Source of the DNA: Arthrobacter sp. ISL-48 | Lineage (GTDB): Bacteria > Actinomycetota > Actinomycetes > Actinomycetales > Micrococcaceae | Reading direction: 5' to 3' | Assembly: GCF_018613805.1 (NCBI RefSeq) | Contig: NZ_JAGGPL010000004.1 | Coordinates: 1-64,000 of the forward strand | DNA: 64,000 nucleotides | Part shown: positions 26,761 to 34,858 of the stretch, piece after piece | How the letters are laid out: every line of letters starts with the position of its first letter | Numbering within the stretch: the stretch's first letter is position 1 | Notes under the pieces: model-generated | Database searches by the model: none | The model's input: the letters and a program-made list of their open reading frames with translations, nothing else | Told to the model about the DNA's origin: nothing | Translations under genes and position numbers: made by a program

Positions 26761-26775
26761 CACCAGGTCTCCGGC

Positions 26776-27469
26776 ATGCACCTGTTTTGCCTTCATCACG
26801 CAGGCGGAACTACAGCGAGTTTCGCGGCCTGGCGCTTCCCCGGTGTCGACGTCACCAAACTGGCGTACCGGGGGAGAGACTTCGGGTCTATAGCTGAAGC
26901 CGCGGATGTCCTTGCCAAGCGGATGGAAGAGTCACCGTCGTCGCGGCTGGCCCTCTACGGCCACAGCATGGGGGCGGTCCTCGCATTCGAGATAGCGCTT
27001 CGGCTCCAGGATGCCGGCCGGGAGGAGCACGTCTTCCTTGCGGCCGTTCGTCCGCCGTTTGAAGCGCTCGACGGCGGTGCCGCGGCACCTTCGATATCGG
27101 CTACGGCAGTTGCCGCAGCTCGCGCTTCCGGTGTCTCCGCCGCCGGTACGCTGTCCGAGCGTGCCCGCGAAGTCCTGCTTGAGGACCTGGCGCTCCTGGC
27201 GACGTATCCGGGCATTCCGCCGGGAGTGGCAGCTGAGGGTCCCGGCCACCATCCTCTACAGCACTGACGACCCCCTGGTCCCAGCTCGCGACTCCGTGCG
27301 CTGGGCATCTTGGTGCTCGACGGTACCCCGGCTGGTAGAGGTTCCAGGCGGCGGTCACCTCTTCCACCGTGCCAACCCGGAGGTGCTGGAGATCGTGGAA
27401 ACGACGCTGTCCCCGGTGCGGCAGGCTGATCCTGCGTCCCCGGGGACACCGTCGGCGTTAGTAGTGTGA
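26776..27469 (+). pseudogene. Type II thioesterase with frameshift
   Basis: The first frame gives MHLFCLHHAGGTTASFAAWR, YGHSMGAVLAFEIAL (nucleophile Ser) and LALLATYPGIPPGV, the N-terminal two thirds of a non-ribosomal-peptide/polyketide type II thioesterase, then stops at 27267. The +1 frame continues LRVPATILYSTDDPLVPA (Asp) and VPGGGHLFHR (His) to TGA 27469. A one-base indel near 27213-27232 separates nucleophile from the rest of the triad. Either a true pseudogene or a sequencing error. Type II thioesterases clear misloaded acyl groups from carrier proteins, which fits the carrier-protein gene 0.7 kb downstream on the other strand. Confidence 0.82.
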
Positions 27470-27473
27470 GTTG

Positions 27474-28085
27474 CTAGGCTCCCGCGGTGACGAGTTCGCG
27501 GTCTATGGTGGAGCGCCCCGCGGCGAAGATGGCCGCCATGTGGGCAACTCTCCTGCCGAGATGTTCGGCTGTGGCGATGTCGGCGGGATGAACGCCTTCG
27601 ATGCCTACGTCCGAGAACGTTTGGGCTGCGGCCCCGTTGAAGTACCCGAAGCGGTTGAGGTCGTTTTCGGTCCCCTTGGTGCTCTTCCAGCCTGGGAGCA
27701 GGCCCAGGTTGATCCAGTTCATTCCATGCTGCGCGGCAAAGGTGGAGAAGTAATCCAGGGTGGAATTCTTGTCTCCGGCCTTGCACGCCGCGTTCGTGAA
27801 ACCGGCCCCAAGTTTGTTGTGCCACTTCTGCACCGCCCAGCGGCCCGCGGTCTTCTCGGCGAAGGCATGGAACGCCGACGGTGCGGTGCCCATATAGGTC
27901 GGGGCGCCGAAGATGATGGCGTCGGCCTCGTCGATGAAATTCCAGGATTCTTCAGTCATCGCGGCCACCGGCAGGAGGGCGGTGACGGCACCGCTCGCGG
28001 CGGCCGCACCAACCACTGCGTCTGCCAGAACCTTGGTGTGGCCGGAGCCTGAATAGTAAACAACTGCAACTGTTGGCTTGGTCAC
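27474..28085 (-). CDS. Flavodoxin/WrbA-like NAD(P)H:quinone oxidoreductase
   Basis: 203 aa from GTG 28085, with AGAGGA 7 nt upstream. KPTVAVVYYSGSGHTKVLAD is the FMN-phosphate loop; AIIFGAPTYMGTAPSAFHAF and NLGLLPGWKSTKGTENDLNR are the 50s and 90s loops of the WrbA/flavodoxin-like group. It probably reduces a quinone or ketone. Last gene of the AvrD-KAS III-ACP transcript, 56 bases after the carrier protein gene; it may carry out a reductive step on the product. It ends 5 bases from the convergent thioesterase. Confidence 0.87.
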   Translation of the reverse strand: MTKPTVAVVYYSGSGHTKVLADAVVGAAAASGAVTALLPVAAMTEESWNFIDEADAIIFGAPTYMGTAPSAFHAFAEKTAGRWAVQKWHNKLGAGFTNAACKAGDKNSTLDYFSTFAAQHGMNWINLGLLPGWKSTKGTENDLNRFGYFNGAAAQTFSDVGIEGVHPADIATAEHLGRRVAHMAAIFAAGRSTIDRELVTAGA

Positions 28086-28141
28086 GGATATCCTCTTTCT
28101 TGGTGTGCTCGGAGTGTTGTCGGGTCTTATGAAGGTTGTGG

Positions 28142-28387
28142 CTAGACGGCCGGCTGTAGGGCCAGTTTCTGCATGAATATGCTCGCTGCAGTGTGGGCAT
28201 TGCCTGCATCAGCCAGCTCAAACTCGTCGACCCGCACCCCGAACTTGTTACTGAGGATCACGGCGGCCTCAACGAGCGAGAGTGAGTCGATGTCCAGGTC
28301 CGTGAATGAGTCGTCCGGTCCCATTTGGCTGAGCTCGTCCATGGTAGAGCGGATCGCATCGACGACGTCCAGGGCGGTAATTTCCAT
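28142..28387 (-). CDS. Acyl carrier protein
   Basis: 81-aa acidic helical protein. The phosphopantetheine site is DIDSLSLVEAAV with Ser35. Helix 1 (ALDVVDAIRSTMDEL) and helix 3 (LANAG-type region) are normal. It carries acyl intermediates as thioesters and needs a phosphopantetheinyl transferase, not seen here. It lies 90 bases after the KAS III gene in the same transcript, so a dedicated secondary-metabolism carrier rather than the housekeeping one. The start is ATG 28387. Confidence 0.9.
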   Translation of the reverse strand: MEITALDVVDAIRSTMDELSQMGPDDSFTDLDIDSLSLVEAAVILSNKFGVRVDEFELADAGNAHTAASIFMQKLALQPAV

Positions 28388-28436
28388 TGGTTTCCCCTAT
28401 GTGCAGGTGGCCCGGGATAGCCGGCGCCACGGTGGT

Positions 28437-28461
28437 CCTGCAGGGCCGCCGGCCCTGCAGG
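28437..28461. promoter_or_regulatory. Intercistronic hairpin between KAS III and ACP genes
   Basis: CCTGCAGGGCC (28437-28447), spacer GCC, GGCCCTGCAGG (28451-28461): a perfect 11-bp stem. There is no T-run. It may attenuate or stabilise the mRNA so that the carrier protein is made at a different level. Confidence 0.6.
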
Positions 28462-28477
28462 ATTTCGGATGTGCGCC

Positions 28478-29452
28478 CTAGTGTGGGTCCACAACCGAGA
28501 TTGATGGCCAGGTCATGGCGATGGCGCCCCAGGTGGTTCCTCCACCAAAGGCAGTCAGGACCACCTTGTCACCAGGGATTCTGTGGCCCTTGGTTCCCGC
28601 GTTGGTCATAGCCAAAGGAATCGAAGCGGCTGAAGTATTGCCCACCCTGTCCAGGTGAATTTCGGCCTTCGAGCCCGGGATGCCCGTCACGGAGGCAACG
28701 GTGCTCAGGATCCGGAGGTTCGCCTGGTGCGCGATCAGGGAATCCACCTCGTCCGCAGTCCAGCCCACCCTCGCCAGAACGGTTTCTACGGAATCTGACA
28801 TCGCAGAGACGGCCTGGGTGAACACCTCCTTACCCTGCATCTCGAAGAAGGCCCCGGCGCTGCGCGGCACCTGGATGAGCGTTTCGGCCGTGCCGTCCGA
28901 GTGGAGAGTGGAGGCCAGGACAGCGCCCGGCTCGCCGGAAGTTCCGGCTGAGAGGTAGGCAGCGCCTGCGCCATCCCCGAAGATGACGGACGTTGTCCGG
29001 TCCCTGGGATTGAGCAAGCGGGTGAACGTGTCCGCCCCGATGACGAGGGCGGAGTCCACGGAACCTGAGCTGATGGCCCAAGAAGCCGTAGCCAGGGCGT
29101 ATATAAACCCGGAGCAAACAGCGGCGATGTCATAGGCGGCGATGCCATAGAGCCCCAGGTTGGCCGCAACCTTCGGTGCCGTCGCCGGGCAGATTTTGTC
29201 CGGCGTCGACGTCGCTACAATCAGCAGCCCAGCGGAGGCGACGCCGGCACTCGCCAAGGCGCGCTTTGCCGCTGTCGTGGCGAGGACGCTCGTGCTCTCG
29301 GTATCGTTCGAATGGCGGCGTTCGGAGATGCCGGTGCGGCGCCTGATCCATTCGTCCGAGGTATCCATGCGGGTGGACAGATCGTGGTTGCTGACCACTC
29401 TCTCAGGAAGCGCACCGCCCAGACCCCGGATGACGGCGGTTACTGCGCTCAT
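28478..29452 (-). CDS. 3-oxoacyl-ACP synthase III (KAS III/FabH-like)
   Basis: 324-aa thiolase-fold enzyme starting at ATG 29452, which overlaps the preceding stop (ATGA). Catalytic triad: Cys113 in IAAVCSGFIYAL, His242 in LIAHQANLRIL, Asn272 in VGNTSAASIPL. It condenses an acyl-CoA starter with malonyl-ACP, or transfers acyl groups. The genome's own fabH should lie in a fatty-acid cluster elsewhere; linkage to a private ACP and an AvrD-like protein suggests a specialised enzyme that makes a beta-ketoacyl-ACP for the AvrD-like step. Confidence 0.92.
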   Translation of the reverse strand: MSAVTAVIRGLGGALPERVVSNHDLSTRMDTSDEWIRRRTGISERRHSNDTESTSVLATTAAKRALASAGVASAGLLIVATSTPDKICPATAPKVAANLGLYGIAAYDIAAVCSGFIYALATASWAISSGSVDSALVIGADTFTRLLNPRDRTTSVIFGDGAGAAYLSAGTSGEPGAVLASTLHSDGTAETLIQVPRSAGAFFEMQGKEVFTQAVSAMSDSVETVLARVGWTADEVDSLIAHQANLRILSTVASVTGIPGSKAEIHLDRVGNTSAASIPLAMTNAGTKGHRIPGDKVVLTAFGGGTTWGAIAMTWPSISVVDPH

Positions 29453-30480
29453 TGATCGGCCCCTGTGGCCTGGGCGGCAAAGGAAGCGGGCAGACGGTGA
29501 GCCACGCTGCAAACTACTTCCCCGGCGTCGAACGTTCCCACGACATTGGCGCAGCGCCACGATTCGCCATTCTTCACAATCATCCGGTTCTTGCTCAGCC
29601 GTGCGGCCAGGCCAGTTCCGGGCGCGTCCGTCATGTTAGAGCGCGGACGGTCGAGTGTGATGCGGGTCTTGCGCATCCAAAGCGTGTTGCTGTCTTCGCG
29701 GTTCACGGCGTCGAGCCGGTAGAGCAGCACCTGCCCCAGTTGGAGGGTAGCAACGAAGTACTCGACGGCGGAGAGGGCCTGGAAATAGGCGGCCTCCAGC
29801 CCCCGTCGGTCGGCTTTGTTAAGGGAGGGGTCCTGGCTGAACGAGAGGAGGGCGTGTGCGGTTCCGTCCTCAGGGTCAAGCAGTACGTCTGACAGCGACA
29901 CCTGCCGTTCTGCCCAGAGCCCGCCGTAAGGGCGTGTGCCGGCGGAACCAACCAAGGCTTCTTCGGACGGCGACTGGACGGATGCGAGTCCGAGTTCGGC
30001 CGAAGGATGGGCCACTTCCAGTGTGGCAGTCATGGATGCCACCGTGCATCGAAGCACTGAGGTGGATCCCTCAGTCGTCCTTTGCAGAGTTGCCCGGCAT
30101 TCAAGGTGACCGAGCGTTCCCTCTACTGGTTCATTCCCGCCGGAGATGGTCACCGATTCCAAGTGGGCCTTTGGCAAAATCTCGGGAGAATAGCGGCTGG
30201 CCAGCATGGCCTCTGCCATTCGGCAGGCAAGGACAATCACATCCGTCGTACCCAAATGTGGGGTCTGCTCCGAGTCCCCTTTCACGGACCAGACTCCCCG
30301 CATTGCTAACCGGGCACTGGCCGTGAGCGTGGACCCTGACTCAGTGTGGGTCACCCGGAGGTCATGCAGCTGCGGATTGGTGGACTTGTAGCCCTGGCTA
30401 AAGAAGCGATGGCGTCCATCGCCCAGGATGTCGTCGATGGAGGCGTAACTCTCAATGGCGGAGCGCGTAGCAAGTGGCAT
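29449..30480 (-). CDS. AvrD-family-like protein (syringolide-type biosynthesis)
   Basis: 343 aa from ATG 30480 with AAGGA 7 nt upstream; ATG 30501 is an alternative. It opens YASIDDILGDGRHRFFSQGY, then HLGTTDVIVLACRMAEAML, and later AYFQALSAVEYFVATLQLGQ. I read this as the AvrD family, known from Pseudomonas syringae where AvrD directs production of syringolides (acyl-sugar-derived C-glycosyl lipids). The AfsA (A-factor synthase) family is the second choice, but its hallmark motifs are not evident. Its stop overlaps the KAS III start, and ACP and a flavodoxin follow, so it probably condenses a beta-ketoacyl group with a small sugar or triose. Family call from memory of the pattern, not a search. 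Confidence 0.6.
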   Translation of the reverse strand: MPLATRSAIESYASIDDILGDGRHRFFSQGYKSTNPQLHDLRVTHTESGSTLTASARLAMRGVWSVKGDSEQTPHLGTTDVIVLACRMAEAMLASRYSPEILPKAHLESVTISGGNEPVEGTLGHLECRATLQRTTEGSTSVLRCTVASMTATLEVAHPSAELGLASVQSPSEEALVGSAGTRPYGGLWAERQVSLSDVLLDPEDGTAHALLSFSQDPSLNKADRRGLEAAYFQALSAVEYFVATLQLGQVLLYRLDAVNREDSNTLWMRKTRITLDRPRSNMTDAPGTGLAARLSKNRMIVKNGESWRCANVVGTFDAGEVVCSVAHRLPASFAAQATGADQ

Positions 30481-30649
30481 GGGTGTTCCTTGGATCGTCA
30501 TCGGCGGTGATCCAAGGATTCTCTATGACGCTGCCGGTAACCAGTGTCCCGTGATGGTAGTGCTGAGAGCACCACCATCCGGCGTTGCAAAACTCAACCG
30601 CAGCGATCTCATGGATACCGAAGCCGCGGAGCAGCCGCATAACCACGGA

Positions 30650-30692
30650 CGCTCTCTCACTTTCTGCAGGAAATACCCCAACGCTCTCTCAC
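30650..30692. repeat. Second locus of the 32-bp-period repeat
   Basis: CGCTCTCTCAC begins at 30650 and again at 30682, 32 apart, with CTTTCTGCAGGAAATACC between. The unit is nearly identical to that at 21581 and in the same direction. The surrounding 30502-30826 stretch holds no convincing gene apart from this repeat and the promoter of the AvrD-like gene. Confidence 0.85.
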
Positions 30693-30826
30693 CCACCGCC
30701 CGTCTTGTCTCGCCGGCGGCGCTGATGGTGGGAGTCATGCCTGATTTGTAGGCAGCCAAACTATCGCCCGGACTTACCCGATATGGATTGCGCCTGTGAA
30801 AGCTGCTGACGGATTTCGAGTGAGGG

Positions 30827-30865
30827 ACAGCACCGGACGGCCCCCAATGATCCGCCCGGTGCTGT
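30827..30865. terminator. Hairpin after GAF-ANTAR gene
   Basis: ACAGCACCGG-A-CGG (30827-30840) pairs with CCG-C-CCGGTGCTGT (30852-30865) around an 11-base loop, one mismatch. It follows the minus-strand stop at 30886. Confidence 0.65.
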
Positions 30866-30885
30866 GGTTCCCACCCCTCTGTGCG

Positions 30886-31644
30886 CTACCCGTCGTAGTG
30901 GGTTCGTGCGGGCCCCTTGCCCAAGGCGTTGACCACCGCCGCTGCCACATCGTGCAGCTTGGAGTTGCGGGTGTTGGACGCGGCCTTGAGGATATTGAAG
31001 GCATCGTCCTGGCTGCAGCGGTTCTGGGCCATGATGATGCCTACAGCCATATCGATCACCGTGCGCGACTCGAGAGTGGCGCGCAGGTTCGCCGCCGTCT
31101 CGCTGTAATGCGCGAACCGCACGGCAAGCCGCAGGGCTAGTGAGGTCTGGCTGACGAAATCCTGGGCGAATTCCAGGACGCGTCCTTCGAAACGGTAGGG
31201 CCGTCTGGAGTAGAGCAGCAGCGCGGCCTTGGTTTCCCCCTCCAGCTGGAACGGAAGGGCCAGGACTGAACGGATCTTCTCGGCCAGGACCGCCTCGGAG
31301 TACTCCGGCCAGCGAGGCTCTTCCGCCGTATCAGGAAGGTGGATTGTCACCTGCTCCAGGGACGCGGCCATGCTGGGCGTGTCGCTGAACTGGTACTCGA
31401 TCCGGCCGATCTCCTGGGCTTCGGGTCCACTGCTGGCGATAGTGGCACCCTTCCGCCTGCGAAGAAGCGCGATGCTGCACAGCACTTCATTGCCGGGTTC
31501 GGAGAGGTTGCGCGCGGATACCCGGGCAAGCTCGTTGAGGAAGTCCTCAACATCAGGGCTGTTGAGGACCAGTTCATGCAGATGCTCCGTGACGGATGTA
31601 TCAGGTTTTGCTGTTGACTCGCTGGCCAAGATTCTTGGTGCCAT
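30886..31644 (-). CDS. GAF and ANTAR domain-containing regulator
   Basis: 252-aa cytoplasmic regulator. The GAF domain covers about residues 30-180 (EVLCSIALLRRRKGATIASS, IRSVLALPFQLEGETKAALL). ANTAR covers about 190-245 (ESRTVIDMAVGIIMAQNRCS, then QDDAFNILKAASNTRNSKLH). It resembles the regulator at 49216 more than the one at 1760: both share LNELAR and the SRTVIDxAVGI pattern. It is a likely RNA-binding antiterminator. It is transcribed towards the AvrD cluster but separated by a hairpin and about 385 bases. Confidence 0.88.
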   Translation of the reverse strand: MAPRILASESTAKPDTSVTEHLHELVLNSPDVEDFLNELARVSARNLSEPGNEVLCSIALLRRRKGATIASSGPEAQEIGRIEYQFSDTPSMAASLEQVTIHLPDTAEEPRWPEYSEAVLAEKIRSVLALPFQLEGETKAALLLYSRRPYRFEGRVLEFAQDFVSQTSLALRLAVRFAHYSETAANLRATLESRTVIDMAVGIIMAQNRCSQDDAFNILKAASNTRNSKLHDVAAAVVNALGKGPARTHYDG

Positions 31645-31810
31645 TCGCTCAGGTCAAAACGAGCCGGCAACGTACCGCCCGCCCTGCTGGGTGAGGGTGG
31701 TAGGGGTCGCTGGATCGACGAACTTTCCAACGGCCTGCTGCTAAACCGATATGCAGAAGTATATACACGCTTCGGTCGTGCCAACGTCACCTTGCAAGCC
31801 TCGGACCCAA

Positions 31811-31844
31811 CTGAGACCCCTGGACGTTGGTCCAGGGGTCTCAG
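31811..31844. terminator. Perfect 15-bp hairpin
   Basis: CTGAGACCCCTGGAC, loop GTTG, then GTCCAGGGGTCTCAG. It lies about 65 bases beyond the end of the surface-protein operon (minus strand, stop 31910) and can terminate it. Confidence 0.8.
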
Positions 31845-31874
31845 CAGCTCCACCTCATTGTGGGAAGAGGGGTT

Positions 31875-31906
31875 CTGGCCTGCCGGTTCTGACGCCGGCA
31901 GGCCAG
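31875..31906. terminator. Hairpin directly after surface-protein gene
   Basis: CTGGCCTGCCGG (31875-31886), 8-base loop, CCGGCAGGCCAG (31895-31906); perfect 12 bp. It begins 3 bases past the minus-strand stop of the large Ig-repeat gene. With the second hairpin 30 bases on it forms a double terminator. Confidence 0.82.
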
Positions 31907-31909
31907 GGG

Positions 31910-34351
31910 TCAGAACCTTGACGTACTGGTAGAGGTGGTTGTTGTTGTGGCGAGTGGGTTCCCGGCTATGTCTGACAGGCCCGACGATGGGGTGTAGCCG
32001 GGGAATCCGGTGGCGACGCTAGTGGCGACCGTCCCGGTTTTGGTGCCGAGGACGATGGTGAGCTTGAGGGTCGTCGGATCCCATTGAACAGACGACTTGT
32101 TGCTCCCGGTACCTTGGAACGTTGCCGTACCCGAGGCGATGTAGTTTCCGCCCAGGTTTACGGTCCCGATATTGAGGGTGCAGGTCCCGCTGGAGACCGT
32201 CAGGGTGTCGTTGGTCCCGTTGTTCGTCAGCGTGACCGCCACGGTGTCTCCGTTGGCATTCAGAGCCTGTATCGCTGTTCCGGTGTTGTTCCAGGTGCCG
32301 CAGAACTTGGTGGCATCCATGCGTTCCGAATAGGTGATGATTACTGAGTCTCCGACATCGGTGGTACCCGCGGTACCACCGTTCGTCAGTGCAACAGCAG
32401 TGACCGTGGGCGGTGCAACATCCTTCGTGTTTGTAGCTGTGCCCGCGGCACTGACGTTGAGGGCCGGGTCAGTTGCTGTTGCCGAGTACGCAATAACACC
32501 AGGGTTGAATCCGGTCAGGTCAAGCCCGCTGACGGACCAGCTTCCCGAGCCATTGGCAGTGACAGTCTGGCTGGTGGAGTGAGTGGGGGAACCGGCGTCG
32601 GTGATGGTGAGCGTGACCGATGCCCCCGCATCGGACGTGCCGGTGACCGTGACGTTGCCGACGTTAGCAGCATTCACAGAGGGAGGAGGTGTGATGACCG
32701 GAGTGGCGGAAATCGTGTCCTTCGTGTTGGTCGCTGTTGCGATGGCGCTAATGTTGCCCGCCACATCGGTGGCAGTCACCTTGTAAGTGACCGTGCCCTG
32801 ATTCAGCGTGGTCAGGTTGAGTGCGGTGGCGGACCATGCGCCAGTACCGTCAGCGGTTCTAGTTTGTGACACCGTGTGTGCTGTTCCGGGGTCCGTGACG
32901 GTCAGGGTGACTGTTGCTCCGGCCTCGGCGGTGCCGCTGACGGGGACGTTGGCCACATTGGCGGCACTGACGACCGTTGGAACGCTGATCGTCGGAAGCC
33001 CGGGGGCGAGCGTGTCTTTGGTCCTACTGACGCTGGCTGAAGTCCCGGTGTTGCCGGCTGCGTCGGTTGCGGTGGCTGTGTAAGCGACCGCTCCGTCGTT
33101 GAGTGTGGTCAGGTTGAGCCCGGTGGCTGACCACGCACCGCCGCCGCTGGCCGTCGCAGTTTGAGACACCGAGTGGGCGGCCCCTGCGTCGGTGACGACC
33201 AGGGCTACTGACGCGCCGGCCTCTGCCGAGCCATTGACCGGAACGTTGGCAACGTTAGCGGCGTTGACGTAGGCCGGGGCAGAGATCACTGGGGCAGCGG
33301 GGGCGACTGTGTCCTTGATGCTGGTGACAGACACGGTAGACCCGGTGTTGCCGGCTGCGTCGGTGGCTTTGGCGGTGTATGTGACGGTGCCTTGGTTGAG
33401 GGAGGTCAGATTGAGACCGGTAGCGGTCCATGCTCCCACGCCGCTGGTTGTCAGTGTCTGCGTCACTGTGTGTGCCGGGACGGTATCGGAAACCGTGAGG
33501 GTCACCGTTGATCCTGGCTCGGCTGTGCCACTGACGGGGACAACGGACACGTTGGCGATGTTCACATAAGTGGGCACGATGATGGAGGGCGTTGCTGGTG
33601 CCACCGTATCAATGTTGACGGCAAGATTCTGGGCGGCGCTTGCGTTGCCCGCATTATCCGTCGCGAAATAGGACACGGTGTGCGTACCGTCACCGCTCAC
33701 GGTGACGGCGGCACTGGCGGCGGTCACCGTCGTCGGGCTGCCGGAATCAACCGTGTAGGTGATCGAGGCTACGCCCGATCCGCCGGCGTTGTCCTGGGCT
33801 GTGAGGTTGACGACGACGGGGCTGCTGTTGTTGACGCCGGATGCGTTGGGCGTCGGGGAAATGGACGCCACGGAGGCCACCGGTGGCGTGCTGTCAGTAG
33901 TTACCCCGTCGCTGCGTGGGCTTTCGATGCCGTTCCAGAGCGCGATCGCCGGCGTGACGGTGTAGTACCACGTACCGGCGGGGACGTTTTGTTCCGCGCA
34001 GCTGAGGACCGTGATGGTGCCGGCGCAAGCGCCTGTTGCCGGGATTCTAGATTCGCTCGTGGCTGAGTTGTAGCGCGCCACGGTGTAACCCGTGACCGCA
34101 CGGCTGCCCGTCGTCGAGCTGGCGGCCCAGCTCACGGTGATATCGGCTCCGGAGGCGGAGGCGGATGGCTTGCTTCCAGGCATGACGACGTCGCCAGCCG
34201 CGGCGGCGAAGTTGCTGCTGCTGATGGACTGCCAGAACGCGTAGGCCGCGGATCCGATTCCGGACACCAAGAGGATTCCGATCATCACCCAGGGGGCGCG
34301 GGTCCTCAGCCAGCCGGCGCGGGGCATCTGGTGCCGTGGTTGAGTGCTCAT
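31910..34351 (-). CDS. Large Ig-repeat surface protein with SipW-type signal
   Basis: 813-aa exported protein. Residues 20-40 hold a hydrophobic segment ending GSAAYAFWQS, the SipW-cognate signal pattern. Residues about 60-155 form a fibronectin-type domain (GADITVSWAASSTTG), about 158-248 an Ig-like domain (DNAGNASAAQNLAV), then four repeats of about 99 residues (249-644) each with ANV..VPVSGTAEAGA, GAWSATGLNLTTLNQG and ATDAAGNTG. The C-terminal part holds a different sandwich domain with Cys pairs and a Thr/Ser tail. No LPXTG motif is visible. It is probably a filament or adhesin-like surface protein. Its ATG overlaps the previous stop by four bases. Confidence 0.85.
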   Translation of the reverse strand: MSTQPRHQMPRAGWLRTRAPWVMIGILLVSGIGSAAYAFWQSISSSNFAAAAGDVVMPGSKPSASASGADITVSWAASSTTGSRAVTGYTVARYNSATSESRIPATGACAGTITVLSCAEQNVPAGTWYYTVTPAIALWNGIESPRSDGVTTDSTPPVASVASISPTPNASGVNNSSPVVVNLTAQDNAGGSGVASITYTVDSGSPTTVTAASAAVTVSGDGTHTVSYFATDNAGNASAAQNLAVNIDTVAPATPSIIVPTYVNIANVSVVPVSGTAEPGSTVTLTVSDTVPAHTVTQTLTTSGVGAWTATGLNLTSLNQGTVTYTAKATDAAGNTGSTVSVTSIKDTVAPAAPVISAPAYVNAANVANVPVNGSAEAGASVALVVTDAGAAHSVSQTATASGGGAWSATGLNLTTLNDGAVAYTATATDAAGNTGTSASVSRTKDTLAPGLPTISVPTVVSAANVANVPVSGTAEAGATVTLTVTDPGTAHTVSQTRTADGTGAWSATALNLTTLNQGTVTYKVTATDVAGNISAIATATNTKDTISATPVITPPPSVNAANVGNVTVTGTSDAGASVTLTITDAGSPTHSTSQTVTANGSGSWSVSGLDLTGFNPGVIAYSATATDPALNVSAAGTATNTKDVAPPTVTAVALTNGGTAGTTDVGDSVIITYSERMDATKFCGTWNNTGTAIQALNANGDTVAVTLTNNGTNDTLTVSSGTCTLNIGTVNLGGNYIASGTATFQGTGSNKSSVQWDPTTLKLTIVLGTKTGTVATSVATGFPGYTPSSGLSDIAGNPLATTTTTSTSTSRF
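32420..33607. repeat. Four ~297-bp coding repeats (Ig-like)
   Basis: Within the large surface-protein gene, four consecutive units of about 99 codons code for Ig-like domains. They share VSGTAEAG, GLNLTTLNQGT and ATDAAGN. The first three are closer to each other than the fourth (which has SDAGAS and FNPG). This suggests recent duplication with drift. Confidence 0.85.
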
Positions 34352-34857
34352 TTTCGGACCGCCAACGTGACTGGAAGGTGGAAGGTGGCGCCCTGGCAGG
34401 CTGACTGCGACGTCGCGTCCATACTCGCCGCCCCGGGAAGAGTGATCAAGGTGCTCGAATTCGCTGCGATGGAAACGGTAGGGCTGAGGGGACTGGCGGT
34501 GCCCGTGAAGGTGACGCCCGTGGTGGTGCAGGAATTATGGGCGTCGTCAGCAGTGGCTGCGCCGTTGTTGGTGACGCTGTACACCTGGACGGAATAGGGG
34601 TTGGGATTGTTTACCCGCAACACGACGTCTGCAGTCCCGCCGGGAATCAGGGTTGACGCCGGAGTGTCACCAGAAACGAGTGCCTCGACAGTGACGGTCT
34701 GCATGTCTCCAACTCCAGCGGAGCCGCCGCCGGAGCCGTCCGTGGCCCAGTACGCATATGCCGTCCCCGCACCGATTGCCAAAGACAGCACGCCCGTCAG
34801 GACTGTCACTTTGACACTGCGGTCGCGGCTGGCCCTTATCCATCCCATGGAATTCAT
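34348..34857 (-). CDS. SipW-type signal-bearing surface protein
   Basis: 169 aa from ATG 34857. A short basic N-terminus and a membrane segment end GAGTAYAYWATDGSGGG, the SipW-cognate pattern seen in TasA/camelysin-like proteins. The body is beta-rich (VEALVSGDTPASTLIPGG, VVLRVNNPNPYSVQVYSVTN) with Cys at HNSCTTTG and SACQG that may pair. Middle gene of the surface operon: it starts right at the stop of the upstream gene and its stop overlaps the Ig-repeat gene by four bases. Confidence 0.8.
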   Translation of the reverse strand: MNSMGWIRASRDRSVKVTVLTGVLSLAIGAGTAYAYWATDGSGGGSAGVGDMQTVTVEALVSGDTPASTLIPGGTADVVLRVNNPNPYSVQVYSVTNNGAATADDAHNSCTTTGVTFTGTASPLSPTVSIAANSSTLITLPGAASMDATSQSACQGATFHLPVTLAVRK

Positions 34858-34858
34858 C

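Noticed and set aside
30455..30751. 98-codon open frame spanning the repeat
   Set aside because: It reads through the 32-bp repeat and the AvrD promoter; no homology pattern seen.
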